DNA from: Alphaproteobacteria bacterium
GTDB lineage: Bacteria; Pseudomonadota; Alphaproteobacteria; Micropepsales; Micropepsaceae
Length of the DNA stretch: 8,613 bases
Assembly (NCBI GenBank): GCA_019508105.1
Contig: JAEKMB010000105.1
Span: forward strand, 1-8,613
Direction of reading: 5' to 3'
Of this stretch, positions 5,931 to 8,613 are shown one piece after another (the first letter of the stretch is position 1; every line of letters starts with the position of its first letter). Position numbers and translations under genes: made by a program. The notes beneath the pieces are model-generated. The model was not told the DNA's origin. It searched no databases and saw nothing but the letters and a program-made list of their open reading frames with translations.

Positions 5931-7210
5931 TGACGGCAGCAGAGCTTGTCCGTTCCGACAAAATCTTGGCGCGCGCCGCCTGGCGGCTGATCCCCTTCAT
6001 GGCGCTGATGTATGTGGTCGCCTTTCTGGATCGCTCCAATATCTCCTTTGCCGCCCTGCAGATGAACCGGGAGCTGGGCTTTTCGCCGCAAGTCTATGGC
6101 AACGCCGCCGGCATCTTCTTCCTGGGCTATTTCCTGTTCGAGGTGCCGTCCAACCTGGCGCTGCAGAAAGTGGGGGCGCGGATCTGGATGTGCCGGATCT
6201 GCATCAGCTGGGGCCTGCTGTCGATGCTGACCGCCTTCTGCAAGGAGCCGGTCAGCTTCTGCATCGTGCGCTTTCTTCTGGGCGCCGCGGAGGCGGGACT
6301 TTATCCCGGCATGATCCTCTACATGACCTACTGGTTTCCCCAATCCACCCGGGCGCGCTTTATTGCCTTGTTCCTGGGCGGGGTGCCGTTGTCGGCGGTG
6401 ATCGGCTCGCCTCTGTCGGGCTGGCTCTTGGGGGTTTCGGGCCATGGCCTGTCCGGCTGGCAATGGATGATGGTGCTGGAAGGCATACCGTCACTGCTCT
6501 GCGGCCTCGCCACCCTGTGGGTGCTGCCCGACGGTCCGATGAAAGCCAAGTGGCTGAGCGCGGAAGAAAAGCAGATCATCACCACACGGCTGGCCGCCGA
6601 GCCGCCCGGCGCGCTGCATGGCTTGAAGGAGATGCTGCTCGACAAGCGCATCTGGCTGCTGATGATCCCGGACTTCTCCATCGTCATCGCGCTTTATGGC
6701 CTGAACTTGTGGCAGCCGCAGATGGTGAGCGCGATGGGTTATTCCAATATCCAGACCGGCTTCATCGTCGCCCTGCCGTATCTGCTGGCGATGGGCGCGA
6801 TGGTGGCGCTGGGCTGGTCGAGCGACAAAAGCGGCGAGCGCGCCGGTCATGTCGCTTTCGGCGCGATGGCCGGCGCCGCCGGCATGCTGGGCGCGGTGCT
6901 GTTCACATCTCACGCTCTGATCATCCTGTCGCTATGCCTGGCTTGCTGCGGTATCTATGCGGCGCTGGCGGTGTTCTGGACCTTGCCGTCCGCTTTGCTG
7001 CGCGGCACCGCGGCGGCGGGAGGGCTGGCCCTGCTCAACAGCTTTTCCAACCTGGGCGGGTATTTCGGGCCGTTCCTGATGGGCTGGGCCAAACAGGAAA
7101 CCGGCAATTACATGCTGGGCATGGCGTTGCTCTCGGCCATGCTGGTGCTGGCTGCGGTATCGGTGGTGGTGATCGGGCGGACGTTTTTCTCGCGGAACTT
7201 GACTCCCTGA
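5930..7210 (+). CDS. MFS transporter, ACS family, copy 2 (paralogue of the preceding gene)
   Basis: A 426-residue, about 12-TM transporter clearly related to its upstream neighbour along the whole length. Shared stretches include 'FFLGYFLFEVPSNL' (63-76), 'KVGARIWM' (80-87), 'RFLLGAAEAGLYPGMILYMTYWFP' (114-137), 'LMIPDFSIV' (244-252) and 'RGTAAAGGLALLNSFSNLGGYFGPFLMG' (358-385). TM1 has the usual family form 'AFLDRSNISFAALQMN' with Asp34. The pair is most simply a tandem duplication that has since diverged. The start ATG shares its A with the upstream TGA and has no good Shine-Dalgarno, so translation likely depends on coupling. Substrate is unknown. The stop lies 24 bp before the fabD ATG. 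Confidence 0.92.
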   Translation: MTAAELVRSDKILARAAWRLIPFMALMYVVAFLDRSNISFAALQMNRELGFSPQVYGNAAGIFFLGYFLFEVPSNLALQKVGARIWMCRICISWGLLSMLTAFCKEPVSFCIVRFLLGAAEAGLYPGMILYMTYWFPQSTRARFIALFLGGVPLSAVIGSPLSGWLLGVSGHGLSGWQWMMVLEGIPSLLCGLATLWVLPDGPMKAKWLSAEEKQIITTRLAAEPPGALHGLKEMLLDKRIWLLMIPDFSIVIALYGLNLWQPQMVSAMGYSNIQTGFIVALPYLLAMGAMVALGWSSDKSGERAGHVAFGAMAGAAGMLGAVLFTSHALIILSLCLACCGIYAALAVFWTLPSALLRGTAAAGGLALLNSFSNLGGYFGPFLMGWAKQETGNYMLGMALLSAMLVLAAVSVVVIGRTFFSRNLTP

Positions 7211-7234
7211 GGCCCTCTTGATTTGTCTCGCTCC

Positions 7235-8179
7235 ATGACTCGCATTTTTATTTTCCCCGGACAGGGCAGCCAGAAGATCGGCATGGGCAAGGAGCTGGCC
7301 AATGCTTTTGCGCCGGCCCGCGAAGTCTTCCAGGAAGTGGATGACGCGCTGTCGCAGAAGCTTTCCAAAATCATGTGGGAAGGTCCGGAAGGCGATCTCA
7401 CCCTGACCGAAAACGCCCAGCCCGCGATCATGGCCGCTTCTATCGCGGTGGTGCGCATCCTGGAAAAGGAAATGGGGCTGGATGTCGCCAGGCACGCCCA
7501 TCTGGTCGCCGGTCACTCCCTGGGGGAATATTCCGCGCTCTGTGCCGCCGGGACTTTTTCTCTGGCTGACACCGCGCGATTGCTCAAGACACGCGGCCAG
7601 GCGATGCAGTCGGCAGTGCCGGTGGGGGAGGGCGGCATGACTGCCCTGATCGGCGCCGAGATCGAGCAGGCTGAAGCCGTGGCGAAAGAAGCGGCCGCCG
7701 CGGGCGGCACCTGCGTCGTCGCCAATGACAATGCGCCGGGCCAGGTGGTGATTTCCGGCACGTTGGATGCGCTGGCGCGCGTGCCCGACATCGCCAAGGC
7801 CAAAGGCATCAATCGCGCTCTGCCGCTGGCAGTGTACGCGCCGTTCTATTGCCCCTTGATGCAGCCTGCCGCCGACAAGATGGCTGAGGCGCTGGCGGCG
7901 GTGACCATCCGCCCGCTGGCGGTGCCGGTGCTGGCCAACGTCACGGCCGAACCGGTCCATGATCCCGACCAGGTGCGCAAGCTGTTGGTCGAACAGGTCA
8001 CGGGCCGGGTGCGCTGGCGTGAATCCATTTTGGCCCTTCAGGGTCTTGGCATAGACGCTACGGTGGAGTTCGGCGGCAACAAGGTTCTCTCCAGCATGGT
8101 CAAGCGCATCGATCCGTCCTTGCAGATGGTCACGCTCGATACCCCCACCGACCTCGAAGCTTTAGGAAAGGTGCTCTGA
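7235..8179 (+). CDS. fabD: malonyl-CoA:ACP transacylase FabD, with Tyr at the expected catalytic His
   Basis: A 314-residue enzyme of usual length that moves malonyl from CoA to acyl carrier protein for fatty-acid elongation. Present are FIFPGQGSQ (5-13), the nucleophile elbow GHSLGEYSALCAAG with Ser95, the carboxylate-binding Arg120 in KTRGQAMQ, NDNAPGQVVISG (164-175), and the C-terminal VEFGGNKVLSSMVKRI. The segment that normally reads (S/G)APFH, carrying the His partner of Ser95 (His201 in E. coli), here reads YAPFYC, with Tyr at 205 (TAT) and Tyr at 201. Start: ATG 7235 gives the family N-terminus but has no close ribosome site; an in-frame TTG at 7223, nine bases after GAGG (7210-7213), would add four residues. 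It overlaps fabG by one base (TGATG). Confidence 0.95.
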   Translation: MTRIFIFPGQGSQKIGMGKELANAFAPAREVFQEVDDALSQKLSKIMWEGPEGDLTLTENAQPAIMAASIAVVRILEKEMGLDVARHAHLVAGHSLGEYSALCAAGTFSLADTARLLKTRGQAMQSAVPVGEGGMTALIGAEIEQAEAVAKEAAAAGGTCVVANDNAPGQVVISGTLDALARVPDIAKAKGINRALPLAVYAPFYCPLMQPAADKMAEALAAVTIRPLAVPVLANVTAEPVHDPDQVRKLLVEQVTGRVRWRESILALQGLGIDATVEFGGNKVLSSMVKRIDPSLQMVTLDTPTDLEALGKVL

Positions 8180-8613
8180 TGTTTGACCTCACCGGTAAAA
8201 CAGCACTCGTCACCGGCGCCTCCGGTGGTATCGGCGGCGCGATTGCCAAGGCGCTGCATGGCCAGGGCGCCAAAGTCGTGCTGTCCGGCACCCGCGCCGA
8301 GGCGCTGGAGGCCCTGAAGTCCGAATTGGGCGCCAATGCCTTCATCGCGCCGGCCAATCTCTCCGACATCGCCAGCATCGAAGCCCTGCCGAAAGCGGCG
8401 GAAGAGGCGGCGGGCGACAGTATCGACATTCTGGTCAACAATGCCGGCATCACCAAGGACAATCTCTTCATGCGCATGAAGGATGAGGAGTGGGACCAGG
8501 TGATCGCGGTCAATCTCACCGCCGCCTTCCGCCTGTCGCGCGCCGTGCTGCGCGGCATGATGAAGAAGCGCTGGGGCCGCATCATCCAGATCACCTCGGT
8601 GGTGGGCGCCACC
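8179..8613 (+). CDS. fabG: 3-oxoacyl-ACP reductase FabG, N-terminal part (cut by window edge)
   Basis: The first 145 codons of an SDR-family reductase that uses NADPH to reduce 3-oxoacyl-ACP in fatty-acid elongation; full length is usually about 245. The cofactor-binding motif TGASGGIGGAIA (12-23) follows the first strand. NNAGITKDNLFMRM (87-100) is the classic FabG signature, and Asn112 lies in 'AVNLTAAF'. Ser140 in 'IITSVVG'-like context (IIQITSVVG, 135-143) is the first catalytic-site residue; the Tyr and Lys of YxxxK fall beyond the window. The ATG shares one base with the fabD stop. FabD directly followed by FabG supports FabG over other SDR enzymes. acpP and fabF would be expected downstream. 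Confidence 0.95.
   Translation, partial: MFDLTGKTALVTGASGGIGGAIAKALHGQGAKVVLSGTRAEALEALKSELGANAFIAPANLSDIASIEALPKAAEEAAGDSIDILVNNAGITKDNLFMRMKDEEWDQVIAVNLTAAFRLSRAVLRGMMKKRWGRIIQITSVVGAT

Noticed and set aside
4662..7210. MFS pair as a recent horizontal insertion
   Set aside because: No flanking repeats, integrase or transposase remnants were seen, and its composition by eye resembles the neighbours; only the disrupted synteny is reported.
6932..7960. 342-codon minus-strand open frame antisense to MFS copy 2 and fabD
   Set aside because: It is His/Arg/Gly-rich noise opposite two clear genes, with no recognisable domain or ribosome site.

Overview
The window looks like a high-GC alphaproteobacterial chromosome segment made mostly of core genes. 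Support comes from the gene order around rpsF-rpsR-rplI and fabD-fabG, an L9 and S6 with long tails, and dense packing with one-base and four-base gene overlaps. I cannot name the genus. No mobile element, tRNA, rRNA or CRISPR array was seen.

Layout. (1) 1-484, minus: the first 161 codons of panB (pantothenate synthesis), running off the left edge. (2) 617-2374, plus: a tight four-gene operon: ArsR-family regulator, DHFR/RibD-C-like reductase, SRPBCC (AHSA1-type) protein and NTF2-like protein. Its promoter has a 12-bp palindrome just upstream of the -35 box and places the transcript start almost on the first ATG. (3) 2371-3024, minus: queH, the alternative epoxyqueuosine reductase, meeting the NTF2-like gene tail to tail in one CTAG. 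(4) 3090-4391, minus: the ribosomal operon rpsF-rpsR-rplI, closed by a strong terminator at 3041-3069. S18 carries a Gly/Arg/Asp-rich tandem-repeat N-terminus. (5) 4392-4661: a 270-bp divergent spacer with a good promoter for rpsF and a structured leader. (6) 4662-7210, plus: two paralogous ACS-family MFS transporters joined by a TGATG overlap. (7) 7235-8613, plus: fabD and the start of fabG, also joined by TGATG; fabG runs off the right edge.

How the genes fit together. In many alphaproteobacteria rpsF-rpsR-rplI is directly divergent from fabD-fabG. Here a transporter pair sits between the shared promoter region and fabD, with only 24 bp before fabD, so fatty-acid synthesis genes may be read through the transporter genes. 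The most surprising protein-level observation is in FabD: the nucleophile motif GHSLG is intact, but the expected catalytic His of the (S/G)APFH motif reads Tyr (residue 205). I see no wholly new multi-gene system. The most system-like unit is the ArsR-led operon, which resembles known ArsR/SRPBCC/DHFR-like clusters of unclear function.
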